NCBI GenBank assembly: GCA_963721075.1
Contig: CAVRHV010000005.1
Location: 1-64,000, forward strand
Source: DATFVA01 sp963721075
GTDB lineage: Bacteria > Bacteroidota > Ignavibacteria > Ignavibacteriales > Ignavibacteriaceae
Direction: 5' to 3'
Length of the DNA stretch: 64,000 nucleotides
Shown: positions 37,857-46,858 of the stretch, piece after piece
Layout of the letters: every line of letters begins with the position of its first letter
Numbering within the stretch: position 1 is the first letter of the stretch
Made by a program: the position numbers and the translations under genes
Notes under the pieces: model-generated
The model's input: the letters and a program-made list of their open reading frames with translations, nothing else
Database searches by the model: none
Told to the model about the DNA's origin: nothing

Positions 37857-38435
37857 ATGGATCCAATTAATATTTTAGTAGGTCTGAATGTTGTCGCAAC
37901 ATTCGGCGCTCATTATTCCGGCACAAAAAGAGACTTCCGGGCCAAGGTGGGTGCAGCAAAGGAAAAACCCAAAAGTTATCTGCAGAATGTTCCCGTATAT
38001 TTATCAACGTTAACTCTTATCGGGATTATCCTCGGAGTATTTCAGGTGGGTACGCTCGAATATCTTTCCTCATACAACCCGGTCAGGATAACAGGGTTGT
38101 TCTTCTTTCTTGTTTTCTCATGGATTCAGGTCTTGTCCGTTAAAACACTCGCCGAAAGTTATTCCCAGGAGGTGCTGATCCACAAGGATCACGTTCTGGT
38201 TATCAGCGGTATCTTCAGGTTTGTCAGACATCCGCAGTACCTCGCACAGATGCTAATGGACCTGGGAGCAGCCGCAGCTCTGCTGAGTTATATTGTTATT
38301 CCCTTTGCCATTATAGAGATACCATTATTGGTAATGCGGGCGGTGATGGAGGAAAAACTCCTTGAAAAATACTTTAAAGATGATTATAAAGAGTACAAAA
38401 AGAAGAGCGGTTTTTTTATCCCGTTTATCGGTTAG
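37857..38435 (+). CDS. Isoprenylcysteine methyltransferase-like membrane protein
   Basis: Membrane protein of 192 residues with four or five hydrophobic helices. The C-terminal part matches the ICMT/PEMT methyltransferase family: GIFRFVRHPQYLAQML near residue 120 with the conserved RHPxY, then MEEKLLEKYFKDDYKEYKKK near 163 with the EE pair that binds S-adenosylmethionine. Substrate may be a lipid or small molecule; bacterial members vary. It follows a Trm112-like gene and precedes an amidase gene on the same strand. Confidence 0.8.
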   Translation: MDPINILVGLNVVATFGAHYSGTKRDFRAKVGAAKEKPKSYLQNVPVYLSTLTLIGIILGVFQVGTLEYLSSYNPVRITGLFFFLVFSWIQVLSVKTLAESYSQEVLIHKDHVLVISGIFRFVRHPQYLAQMLMDLGAAAALLSYIVIPFAIIEIPLLVMRAVMEEKLLEKYFKDDYKEYKKKSGFFIPFIG

Positions 38436-38450
38436 ACAAAGATATGGATT

Positions 38451-39986
38451 ATGCGGAAATCAGTTTATTTTATAGTTAGTCTGTTATTAGTTCAGGGTTT
38501 ATTATTTGCACAGAATGCTGATGATATTGTTCTTAATACTTCAAAAGGGACCAGCTATATTCCTGTTTATAAACGCCAGGGTATAATTTACTTTTCTATC
38601 AATCACTTCGCCGATGCCACTTCAGCATCGTATTATATAAACGACGATACTAAAAAGATTGAGCTTAAGTATCCTGAACATAACCTGAAGATAACCGGAC
38701 AAAATCCCTTTCTTGTTCTTACATCTAAGGATAATAAAACTGAACGAATATATCAGCTCCCGACTTCTACATATCTATTAGACGATAATATTTACATCCC
38801 TCTTCGTTACTCAATTGATATTCTCCGTAAGGCTTCGGGACAGGATATAGTAATGGAGAGCGACAGGAGACTGGCCATAAGAGGAAAATTATCTGATGAA
38901 GTACCCGATGAGACAACTTCAAAACTGAATATCACTGATCTTAAGATTGAACAGAAAGCCAACGGCACTCTGATAAGGGTCAAAACGAACAAGCGCATTC
39001 CTTCATATTACAGCAGTTATAAAAACGGACTGCTGACTATTATTTTTCGTAAAGTAAATGCTGACCTGGATAGGCTGGCATCTATAAATGCAAAGGGATT
39101 GGTAAAGGACATTAGTGTTAAAAATATTGGCCCAGATACAAAGTTTGAATTTTCTGTCGGTAAAGATTATTCGACCAGTGAAGTTTTAAACGTTGACGGC
39201 AGTAAAGACATCCAGATTGCCATTCATAACAAGGTGTTTTCCAATAATGCAGATAACGACAAAAATAAGGAGAAATGGAAGTTTGATGTTATAGTTCTTG
39301 ATGCGGGTCATGGCGGAAAAGATGCCGGTGCAATAGGTGTTAACGGGGTTAAGGAAAAGGATATAAACCTGGGAGTTACTCTGGCGCTCGGCCGTCTCAT
39401 AGAAAAAAATATGAAGGACGTTAAGGTTGTCTATACGAGAAAAACTGATACCTTTGTTGAATTATACCGCCGCGGAAAAATCGCAAATGAAAATAACGGC
39501 AAGCTGTTTATTTCCATTCACTGCAATTCTACTCCAAAGAAACCAACCGATGCAAGCGGATTTGAAGTGTATCTGCTCAGGCCCGGCAGAACAAAGGAGG
39601 CAATCGCAATTGCTGAAAGGGAGAACAGTGTAATTCAATATGAGGAAAATCCGAAAAGGTATGAGAAACTTACAGATGAAAACTTCATACTTGTTAGCAT
39701 GGCCCATTCGGCTTATATGAGATATTCAGAAAGATTTTCGGAGCTGGTTGATAAAAGTTATTCGCTGCAGACCGATATCCCGTCGCGCGGTGTAAAACAG
39801 GCCGGCTTCTATGTGCTTGTGGGGGCTTCTATGCCAAGTGTATTGGTCGAAACCGGATTTATCTCCAACAAACACGACGCCAGATATATTTCAAGTAAAA
39901 AGGGGCAGGAAAAAATTGCTGAAGCTGTGTTCAATGCAATAAAGAGCTATAAGAAATTCTACGAGTCCTCTTTAGAGAATGAATAA
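38451..39986 (+). CDS. N-acetylmuramoyl-L-alanine amidase
   Basis: Exported peptidoglycan hydrolase of 511 residues. A signal peptide (1-20) and an N-terminal ~250-residue region with copper-amine-oxidase-like and AMIN-like parts are followed by an Amidase_3 domain (about 275-500). Zinc ligands are visible: His in VLDAGHGGKDAG, Glu in GVKEKDINL and His in FISIHCNST; the catalytic Glu is in VLVETGFISN. It removes peptides from muramyl residues during cell division or turnover. It has the short 15-base gap to the ICMT-like gene seen in operons. Confidence 0.9.
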   Translation: MRKSVYFIVSLLLVQGLLFAQNADDIVLNTSKGTSYIPVYKRQGIIYFSINHFADATSASYYINDDTKKIELKYPEHNLKITGQNPFLVLTSKDNKTERIYQLPTSTYLLDDNIYIPLRYSIDILRKASGQDIVMESDRRLAIRGKLSDEVPDETTSKLNITDLKIEQKANGTLIRVKTNKRIPSYYSSYKNGLLTIIFRKVNADLDRLASINAKGLVKDISVKNIGPDTKFEFSVGKDYSTSEVLNVDGSKDIQIAIHNKVFSNNADNDKNKEKWKFDVIVLDAGHGGKDAGAIGVNGVKEKDINLGVTLALGRLIEKNMKDVKVVYTRKTDTFVELYRRGKIANENNGKLFISIHCNSTPKKPTDASGFEVYLLRPGRTKEAIAIAERENSVIQYEENPKRYEKLTDENFILVSMAHSAYMRYSERFSELVDKSYSLQTDIPSRGVKQAGFYVLVGASMPSVLVETGFISNKHDARYISSKKGQEKIAEAVFNAIKSYKKFYESSLENE

Positions 39987-40349
39987 CATTTTTCGGTTGA
40001 GTTAATCCGCGCATATTTTACCGCTCTGCGGCCGGGGTGTTATGGAGATGTCACGTTTCGCGCTAATATTCAACCGCTATGTGGGGAGGCAGATTGGCGG
40101 ATACTTTAATAGCTTAGTTAATCCTGCCGAAATACAGTCCACCCAAATTATGATCCAAATCACATAATAAATCACCGTCCATCAGAATTAATTTGGAATT
40201 TATCCTTTCATAGCATACATTTGGAAACCGAAAAAACAATATGAGTTTCCTATGGAGTCGAACAGATAAAATATCTGTTTTTTTTGAGTCCAATAGGAAA
40301 CTGAATAAACTAATCTAGTGTTCAGCAGGAAAAAAGGAGATTTGTAAAG
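39987..40349. other. Regulatory region before the TetR-efflux operon
   Basis: This 363-base gap holds no gene I can support. The last 130 bases are dense in symmetric elements (40222-40302) described separately. The ribosome site AAAAAAGGAG is at about 40330. Confidence 0.55.
40222..40302 (+). promoter_or_regulatory. GGAAAC/GTTTCC operator-like repeats with internal hairpin
   Basis: Three copies of the hexamer GGAAAC occur: direct at 40223, inverted at 40245 and direct at 40296. The outer arms AGTTTCCTAT (40244-40253) and ATAGGAAACT (40293-40302) are perfectly complementary. Inside them AACAGATA and TATCTGTT (40261-40279) form a second perfect stem followed by eight T residues. The placement directly upstream of a TetR regulator suggests an autoregulatory operator or a leader attenuator. 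Role is inference. Confidence 0.55.
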
Positions 40350-40991
40350 ATGCACGAAGAAAAAGAGATTAAAGAGAGGATATTAAATCAGGCAGAACAG
40401 ATGTTCATTCAATTCGGCTATTCTAAAGTAACGATGGATGAGATTGCAGCAAGTCTGGGAATGAGCAAGAAGACACTCTATAAATTCTTCCCGGGAAAGG
40501 AAGCATTAGTCAAAGAAATGATAACCTCAATGAAGTGTTCGATTGATGATCATATAGAATATGTATGGAACAATAGTGATATGGAATTTATGGACAAGCT
40601 TAAATCTGTAATGAATTTCATAGGTAAGCAGACCACAAAACTTCATGGTCCTCTGCTTGAAGATCTTCACAAAAACATCCCGGAAGTATGGCAGGAAATA
40701 CATGATTTCCGTAAAGCGAATGCCGTGAAGAGGTTTACAGTCTTCATCAATGAAGGTGTAGAGAAGGGCGTTTTCAGAAAAGATATAGACAGGCAATTAA
40801 TAGTTCTTTTTTATTTACACGCAATCCAGGGGTTGATAAATCCTGAAACATTAAGTCAGCTTCCGTATTCTGCTAACCAGGTTTTTGATGCTGTTATCAG
40901 GATAATTTTTGAGGGAATATTAACTGAGGAGGGGCGCCATGAGTATTTATCATATAATACCGAAGAAATAAGTAAAGGAGAAAATGAATAA
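40350..40991 (+). CDS. TetR/AcrR-family transcriptional regulator
   Basis: DNA-binding protein of 213 residues. The N-terminal HTH (about 8-55) reads ILNQAEQMFIQFGYSKVTMDEIAASLGMSKKTLYKFF, the classic TetR_N pattern. The C-terminal helical ligand domain is divergent, as usual. It shares its last base with the start of the TolC-like gene (TAATG), so it is the first gene of the efflux operon and probably controls it by binding the symmetric elements upstream. Confidence 0.92.
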   Translation: MHEEKEIKERILNQAEQMFIQFGYSKVTMDEIAASLGMSKKTLYKFFPGKEALVKEMITSMKCSIDDHIEYVWNNSDMEFMDKLKSVMNFIGKQTTKLHGPLLEDLHKNIPEVWQEIHDFRKANAVKRFTVFINEGVEKGVFRKDIDRQLIVLFYLHAIQGLINPETLSQLPYSANQVFDAVIRIIFEGILTEEGRHEYLSYNTEEISKGENE

Positions 40992-42308
40992 TGAAATCCG
41001 GACTAACAGGGATTTTAATATTTCTCTTAACAGGAATTTTATCTGTTAATTTATTTGGCCAGGAATCACGCAATCTTACCCTGGAAGAGAGTATCCAAAT
41101 TGGACTAAAAAACAGTGAGCTTATTCACTCATCTCAAATGAAAGTCAATTATTCCAGAGCTAAATGGAGTGAGGTTAACACTTACAGACTTCCATCATTA
41201 AAATTAAATGCTTCGTATACAAGGTTAAGCGAGATTGAACCATTCATTATCAACTTTGCGGAAATACTTTAATATTTCACCATCAATAGTAAATAATTAT
41301 AACATTAAGCTGTCGCTTCAGCAGCCGATATTTACAGGATTTAAGTTAGCGAGCAGCTCGAATATTGCCGAGTATACCTATGAAGCCCAGAAGCAGGAAT
41401 ATACAAAGGATGAGCAGCAGCTTATATATGATATTAAGCAGGCCTACTGGGGATTGTTTAAGGTAACTAAAGTAAAGAGTGTTGTCGATGAAAACATAGA
41501 CCTTATTAAAGCTCATCTTTCTGATGTCAAGAATTTCTATGAGAATGGTATATCTACAAAGAATGATGTTCTGAAAGTTCAGGTGCAGCTCGCAGAAGCA
41601 CAGCTTCGCCAGATAGATGCAGATAACGGGGTAAAACTTGCCAGGAGCAACCTGAACAATGTAATCGGACTGCCGTTATCAACTGAGACAGCGGTGCAGG
41701 CTGATGTAGTGCTGGAAGAAAATAGTACACCTGATCTTGATCAGCTCATACAGGAAGCGATGGAGAACAGACCTGAACTGAAGGCAATGGATTTTCGTAT
41801 GAAAGCCGGCGAAAGTGGTGTTACTATGGCTGAATCCGGATGGTATCCGCAGATTTATCTTGCCGGTGATTATTACTATGCAAGACCCAATCAGCGTATT
41901 TTCCCGGCCGAAGATAAGTTCAATGGTACCTGGGATGTGAGCGTAGGACTTTCATGGGATATATGGAACTGGCTGGCAACAAGTGATCAGACAGAACAGG
42001 CAGAAGCCCAGCTTGAGCAGGTAAAGGACGGGTATAAAAGTCTGAAAGACGGTATTAGTCTTGAAGTAACCCAGTATTATCTGAATTTGCTCAAAGCAAA
42101 AGAGAAGGTGCTGGCTTCAGAACAAAGTGTACACCAGGCAGAAGAAAATTATCGTGTTACAAATGAAACATTTAAGAATGGTCTTGCATTGAACTCAGAT
42201 TTGCTGGATGCGGAGTTTGCCCTTCTACAGGCAAAGACAAATTATATACAGGCATTAGCGGATTATGAGCTTGCAAAAGCAGGTTTAGAAAAATCAATTG
42301 GTAAATAA
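40991..42308 (+). CDS. TolC-family outer-membrane efflux protein (one frameshift)
   Basis: Outer-membrane channel subunit of about 438 residues. Signal peptide 1-24, then NLTLEESIQIGLKNSELI, the usual start of OEP domains, followed by two repeats of long coiled-coil helices (e.g. GISTKNDVLKVQVQLAEAQLRQIDADNGVKLARSNL). The frame changes near 41265 at a TTT run: FAEIL stops, and the other frame continues KYFNISPSIVNNYNIKLSLQQPIFTGF. A single indel explains it. It works with the following MFP and RND genes to span both membranes. Confidence 0.88.
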
Positions 42309-42326
42309 ATATCGAGGGCATATTAT

Positions 42327-43382
42327 ATGAAAAAGCTAAAGTATTACGTTATCTCATTTGTTCTATTCGCAGCATTAATATTGGTGCTGCTTAACAATCG
42401 CTCTCAGCTGGAAGCAAAAGCTAAGAACGACAAGATCAGCGCTTATCCAGTGACGGTTTCAACCGTTGAAAAGAAAGCAGTATCGAACAATATAGAACTG
42501 GTAGGGACAATAGTGGGAGAAAATGATGTGCAGGTTATATCTGAGGCACAGGGAAAAGTAACAGGGATATTTGCCAATGTGGGAGATTATAAGTCGGCAG
42601 GATCTGTTATCGCACAGCTTGATGATGAGCTGAAGGAGAGTGCTTACCAGACCGCGCAGGTAAACTTCGAAAAATCCAAAAAAGATTTTGAGAGGTATGA
42701 CGCTTTATATAAAAATAAATCGGTTTCAGATGTTCAGTACGAGCAGGCAAAGCTGGCTTACTATAATGCTCAATCGATGTATGTAGCAGCAAAGAAGGAT
42801 TATGAGAATACAAAGATCACTGCTCCTATATCAGGAATTATTACTGCCCGCAATATTGATATGGGAACATATGTCAATAAAAATATGCCGGTGGCTAATA
42901 TAGTTGATATATCGAGACTTAAGGTGAAGATTGGTGTTGCAGAAAAAGATGTATTCTCACTTAAAAAAGGCGATAAAGTAACCGTAACTACAGATGTATA
43001 CCCGGGAGTTCAGTTTGCAGGTACAATCTCCACAATAAGTGATAAAGGAGACCAGGCACATAATTATCCGGTAGAGATTTCACTGGTTAACAGCAAAGAA
43101 CATCCCCTGAAATCGGGAATGTTCGGCAAAGTAACTTTTATTTCTAAGACAACTGAGCCGAGACTTATCGTTTCACGCGATGCATTGCTGGGAAGTATTA
43201 AGAATCCCCAGGTATTTGTAGTGGAAAACGGTATAGTTCACATGAAGAGTGTCACTGTTGGAAATGCTTACGACAATAATCTGGAAGTAATCAAGGGACT
43301 TAAGGATGGAGATAAAGTTGTTGTAAACGGACAGAACAATCTTGAAGAGAATACTGCAGTTTATGTTATAAACCAGGACTAG
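42327..43382 (+). CDS. RND efflux periplasmic adaptor subunit
   Basis: Membrane-fusion protein of 351 residues with one N-terminal membrane anchor or signal segment (about 6-24). The lipoyl-like halves are GTIVGENDVQVISEAQGKV and ITAPISGIITARNIDMG, flanking an alpha hairpin (YQTAQVNFEKSKKDFERYD ...). A beta-barrel and membrane-proximal domain follow (KGDKVTVTTDVYPG; VVNGQNNLEENTAVYV). It links the RND pump to the TolC-like channel. It lies 18 bases after the channel gene and 12 bases before the pump gene. Confidence 0.93.
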   Translation: MKKLKYYVISFVLFAALILVLLNNRSQLEAKAKNDKISAYPVTVSTVEKKAVSNNIELVGTIVGENDVQVISEAQGKVTGIFANVGDYKSAGSVIAQLDDELKESAYQTAQVNFEKSKKDFERYDALYKNKSVSDVQYEQAKLAYYNAQSMYVAAKKDYENTKITAPISGIITARNIDMGTYVNKNMPVANIVDISRLKVKIGVAEKDVFSLKKGDKVTVTTDVYPGVQFAGTISTISDKGDQAHNYPVEISLVNSKEHPLKSGMFGKVTFISKTTEPRLIVSRDALLGSIKNPQVFVVENGIVHMKSVTVGNAYDNNLEVIKGLKDGDKVVVNGQNNLEENTAVYVINQD

Positions 43383-43394
43383 GAGACTAAGAAA

Positions 43395-46300
43395 ATGACA
43401 ATAACCGAATTAGCTATAAAAAGACCTACGCTGATTGTTGTAATATTCGCTGCGTTGACGGTACTTGGTATTTACAGTTATACACAGCTCGATTATGAGC
43501 TGCTTCCTAAAATAACACCTCCTGTTATAACGATTGCAACGGTTTATCCCGGTGCCTCACCCAATGAGGTTGAGACATCTGTAACAAAGCCCATTGAGGA
43601 TGCAATTTCTACTCTCGATGAAATAGATGCTGTAAACTCTACTTCTTCAGAAGGTGTTTCGTTCGTTATGATCCAGTTTAACCAGTCTGCCGATGTTGAT
43701 ATCGCACTGCAGAATGCGCAGAGGAAAGTGAATGAAGTACTTACAAAACTACCCGTTGACGCAAAACCTCCCACGATATCGAAATTTGCACTTGATGAGA
43801 TTCCTGTTTTAAGGATGGGTGTTACAAGTAAGATGCCTTCAACGGAGTTCTACCAGTTCATAAAGGACAGGATCCAGCCGCGACTGGCAAAGATTCCCGG
43901 GGTGGGGCAAATAACACTGGTTGGCGGAGATGAAAGAGAAATAAGGGTTAACCTGAGTGCTGATAAGCTAAAGGGATACGGACTCTCAATACTCCAGGTA
44001 ACCCAGGCTATCAAATCATCCAACCTCGATTTCCCAACAGGAAAAGTTGAGGACAGCAAGGAACAGCTGATTGTCAGGATAGCCGGGAAATTTAGTTCTA
44101 TAGATGCGCTTAAAAACCTCGTTGTTGCACAGACAAGAGACGGAAGTGATATTCATCTTGATGACGTTGCCGAGGTTTATGACGGCACAAAAGATATGAC
44201 AATGCTTAACAGAATAAATAACGTGCCTTCTGTTGGTGTACTGGTTCAGAAACAGACTGATGCCAATGCTGTTGAGGTTAGTAAGCTGGTACGTGCAGAA
44301 GTCGCCAAAATGGAAAAAGATTATAAAGCGCAGGGTGTATCATTCAATATTGCGCAGGACGGTTCCCAGTTTACTATTGATGCTGCAAACGGCGTTAAGT
44401 TCGATCTTGCTCTTGCCGTAGTACTTGTGGCAATAGTGATGCTTTTATTCCTGCACAGCTTACGTGACTCATTCATCGTAATGCTTGCAATACCTGCTTC
44501 GATGATATCAACTTTTATTGTGATGTATGCATTCGGGTTTACACTGAACCTGATGACTCTGCTTGGATTATCTTTGATAGTCGGTATACTTGTGGACGAC
44601 TCTATTGTGGTGCTTGAAAACATTCACCACCACCTTGAGAAAGGTGAGGAGAAGAGGACAGCAGCACTCAAAGGAAGAAATGAAATAGGATTTGCGGCGC
44701 TAGCAATCACTATGGTTGACGTTGTGGTGTTTGTTCCGCTTGCATTAACCGGGGGACTGGTAGGCAACATTATACGCCAGTTTGCCGTAGTTGTTGTTAT
44801 CGCAACCCTGCTTTCTTTGTTTGTATCGTTTACAGTTACGCCATTGCTTGCATCAAGAATAAGCAAGCTTGAAAAACTGACTAAACGCACTATAATCGGA
44901 CGTTTTGCAATATGGTTTGAAAATACTTTCAACAAAGTAGTTGAACACTACCTCGGAGTATTAAAGTGGGCTCTTCATAACCGGTGGAAAGTTATTACCC
45001 TTACTATAGTTTTATTCTTTGCCTCGTTTACGCTTATACCTGCAGGCTTTATAGGAAGTGAGTTCATCACACAATCGGATCGGGGCGAATTTGCAGTTAT
45101 ACTTGAAATGCCCTCAGGTTCTTCAATTGAGAATACTAACTATGTTACTCAGAAAGTTGAAAGATACATTAACAGTCTTCCCGAGGTTAAGAATACCTTC
45201 GTTACTGTTGGTGCTTCAAATGAAGGACTGCTTGGACAATCTTCTAATAATGCTTCTGAGATTGATGTAGCGCTGGTACCAAAGGACAGAAGAGAAAAAA
45301 GCACAGATGATCTTGGTGACATCATAAAAAGAGAAGCGATGAAGATTCCCGGTGTTAAGGCCAGGGTTAATCCGATTGGAATTTTCGGTACGGCCAATCA
45401 GACCCCGATTCAGCTTATTGTTTCCGGCCCCAACAGGGAACTGGTTAAAGAGGGCGCTGATAAGGTGGTAACGGCGTTAAAGAAAATACCGGGTACCGCG
45501 GATGTAAGGCTCTCCTCTGAAGATGGCAAGCCCGAAACGAGGATAGATGTTGACAGGGCCAAAATGGCTGAGCTTGGTTTAAATGTTGCTGAAGTGGGAT
45601 CAGCTTTGAGAGTGGCGCTAAGCGGTGATGATGATTCGAAGTTCAGGGATGGTGATAATGATTATGATCTGCGTATTGCACTGGATAAGTTCGACCGCTC
45701 AAAGATATCGGATGTAAAGAACCTGACTTTTATGAATAATAAGGGAGAACTTATTCAGCTTCAGCAGTTTGCCGATGTCTACCAGACAACGGGACCAACT
45801 AAGCTTCAGAGAAGGAACAGGATAAATTCTATTACTGTCTTCTCACAGGTTAACGGCAGGCCAAGCGGAAGTATCGGGCAGGATATTCAGAAAGAAATAA
45901 ATGCCGGTTTACTCCCTGCAGGTGTGGATGTGGCATATGAAGGCGACCTTAAAAACCAGTCGGAATCCTTCAGTGATCTTGGACTTGCGATGCTGGCTGC
46001 TATTCTGTTTGTGTACATGGTTATGATAGCCTTATATGACTCATATCTGTATCCGTTTGTAGTGCTTTTCTCAATTCCGGTGGCAATGGTAGGAGCGCTG
46101 CTTGCACTGGCGCTTACTATGAAGTCGCTCAACATCTTTTCAATCCTCGGAATTATCATGCTGATAGGACTGGTTGGTAAAAACGCTATCCTGCTGGTTG
46201 ATCGGGCTAACCAGAAGAGGAGGGAAGATGGAATGAGTCCTTACGATGCTCTAATAGAAGCGGGAAAGAGCAGGATTAGACCGATCCTTATGACAACTAC

Positions 46301-46556
46301 TGCAATGGTCATCGGTATGCTTCCACTGGCGATAGCAACCGACTCAGGATCTGAGTGGAAATCAGGACTGGCATGGGCGATTATCGGAGGTCTGATAAGC
46401 TCGATGTTCCTTACACTTGTCCTGGTTCCCGTAATCTATATGAGAGCCGAGTTGTGGAAAGAGAATATTTCCGTATTCTTCAGGAAGGTTTTCAGAAGGA
46501 CTAAAGACTTGCAGGAAATTCCTGTTTCCGGTGAACTTCAGCCTGAAGAAAACTAA
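43395..46556 (+). CDS. RND-family efflux pump permease
   Basis: AcrB/HAE1-type proton-driven pump of 1,053 residues. It has the standard layout of 12 membrane helices and two large periplasmic loops. N-terminal MTITELAIKRPTLIVVIFAALTVLGIYSY, the helix-4 motif GILVDDSIVVLENI with the proton-relay Asp pair, and the late motif GLVGKNAILLVDRANQKR are all present. It exports drugs, solvents or lipophilic compounds; the substrate is unknown. Last gene of the TetR-TolC-MFP-RND operon, ending in a strong terminator. Confidence 0.95.
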   Translation: MTITELAIKRPTLIVVIFAALTVLGIYSYTQLDYELLPKITPPVITIATVYPGASPNEVETSVTKPIEDAISTLDEIDAVNSTSSEGVSFVMIQFNQSADVDIALQNAQRKVNEVLTKLPVDAKPPTISKFALDEIPVLRMGVTSKMPSTEFYQFIKDRIQPRLAKIPGVGQITLVGGDEREIRVNLSADKLKGYGLSILQVTQAIKSSNLDFPTGKVEDSKEQLIVRIAGKFSSIDALKNLVVAQTRDGSDIHLDDVAEVYDGTKDMTMLNRINNVPSVGVLVQKQTDANAVEVSKLVRAEVAKMEKDYKAQGVSFNIAQDGSQFTIDAANGVKFDLALAVVLVAIVMLLFLHSLRDSFIVMLAIPASMISTFIVMYAFGFTLNLMTLLGLSLIVGILVDDSIVVLENIHHHLEKGEEKRTAALKGRNEIGFAALAITMVDVVVFVPLALTGGLVGNIIRQFAVVVVIATLLSLFVSFTVTPLLASRISKLEKLTKRTIIGRFAIWFENTFNKVVEHYLGVLKWALHNRWKVITLTIVLFFASFTLIPAGFIGSEFITQSDRGEFAVILEMPSGSSIENTNYVTQKVERYINSLPEVKNTFVTVGASNEGLLGQSSNNASEIDVALVPKDRREKSTDDLGDIIKREAMKIPGVKARVNPIGIFGTANQTPIQLIVSGPNRELVKEGADKVVTALKKIPGTADVRLSSEDGKPETRIDVDRAKMAELGLNVAEVGSALRVALSGDDDSKFRDGDNDYDLRIALDKFDRSKISDVKNLTFMNNKGELIQLQQFADVYQTTGPTKLQRRNRINSITVFSQVNGRPSGSIGQDIQKEINAGLLPAGVDVAYEGDLKNQSESFSDLGLAMLAAILFVYMVMIALYDSYLYPFVVLFSIPVAMVGALLALALTMKSLNIFSILGIIMLIGLVGKNAILLVDRANQKRREDGMSPYDALIEAGKSRIRPILMTTTAMVIGMLPLAIATDSGSEWKSGLAWAIIGGLISSMFLTLVLVPVIYMRAELWKENISVFFRKVFRRTKDLQEIPVSGELQPEEN

Positions 46557-46571
46557 TCTTTTTTGTACATT

Positions 46572-46602
46572 ACAGGGTCAGAAATTATAATTCTGACCCT
46601 GT
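46572..46602 (+). terminator. Strong terminator after the efflux operon
   Basis: ACAGGGTCAGAA and TTCTGACCCTGT form a perfect 12-bp stem with a 7-base AT loop, followed by a T-rich tail. It is 15 bases after the RND stop. Confidence 0.9.
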
Positions 46603-46858
46603 GGTTCTTTATTTTCATTTTTTCCTCTTCCCCTTCATTAATCCTAAACTCTTCGGCCATTGTTCGGCCATTGTTCGGCCTTCAACTACCAGCCTACTCC
46701 TCCCCCTTTCTCGGCAGTCAAGAAGCTATGATAAATACGATAAAATCCTTGCGGGGTACAAAATTTCCATTTCTCCTGCAATAAGCTTAATTTTGAACAG
46801 CTAATTATTGAATAATGTTAAAACCCCTCCGTTCGGAGTAATTCAGGGAGAGACAAAA
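46603..46858. other. Intergenic region with 11-bp repeats before the PLP enzyme
   Basis: The region carries a short tandem array (46652-46680). Just before the next gene a CTCC/GGAG mini-hairpin lies at about 46827, with an AGGGAGAG ribosome site at about 46845. I see no recognisable SAM riboswitch core. Confidence 0.45.
46652..46680. repeat. 11-bp tandem repeat
   Basis: TTCGGCCATTG is repeated twice and followed by a partial third copy TTCGGCC. It lies in a gene-free gap beyond a terminator, and its 11-bp period matches the array at 10786. Confidence 0.85.

Noticed and set aside
46800..46858. SAM riboswitch before the Cys/Met enzyme
   Set aside because: Only a small CTCC/GGAG hairpin is visible; no conserved riboswitch core could be recognised.
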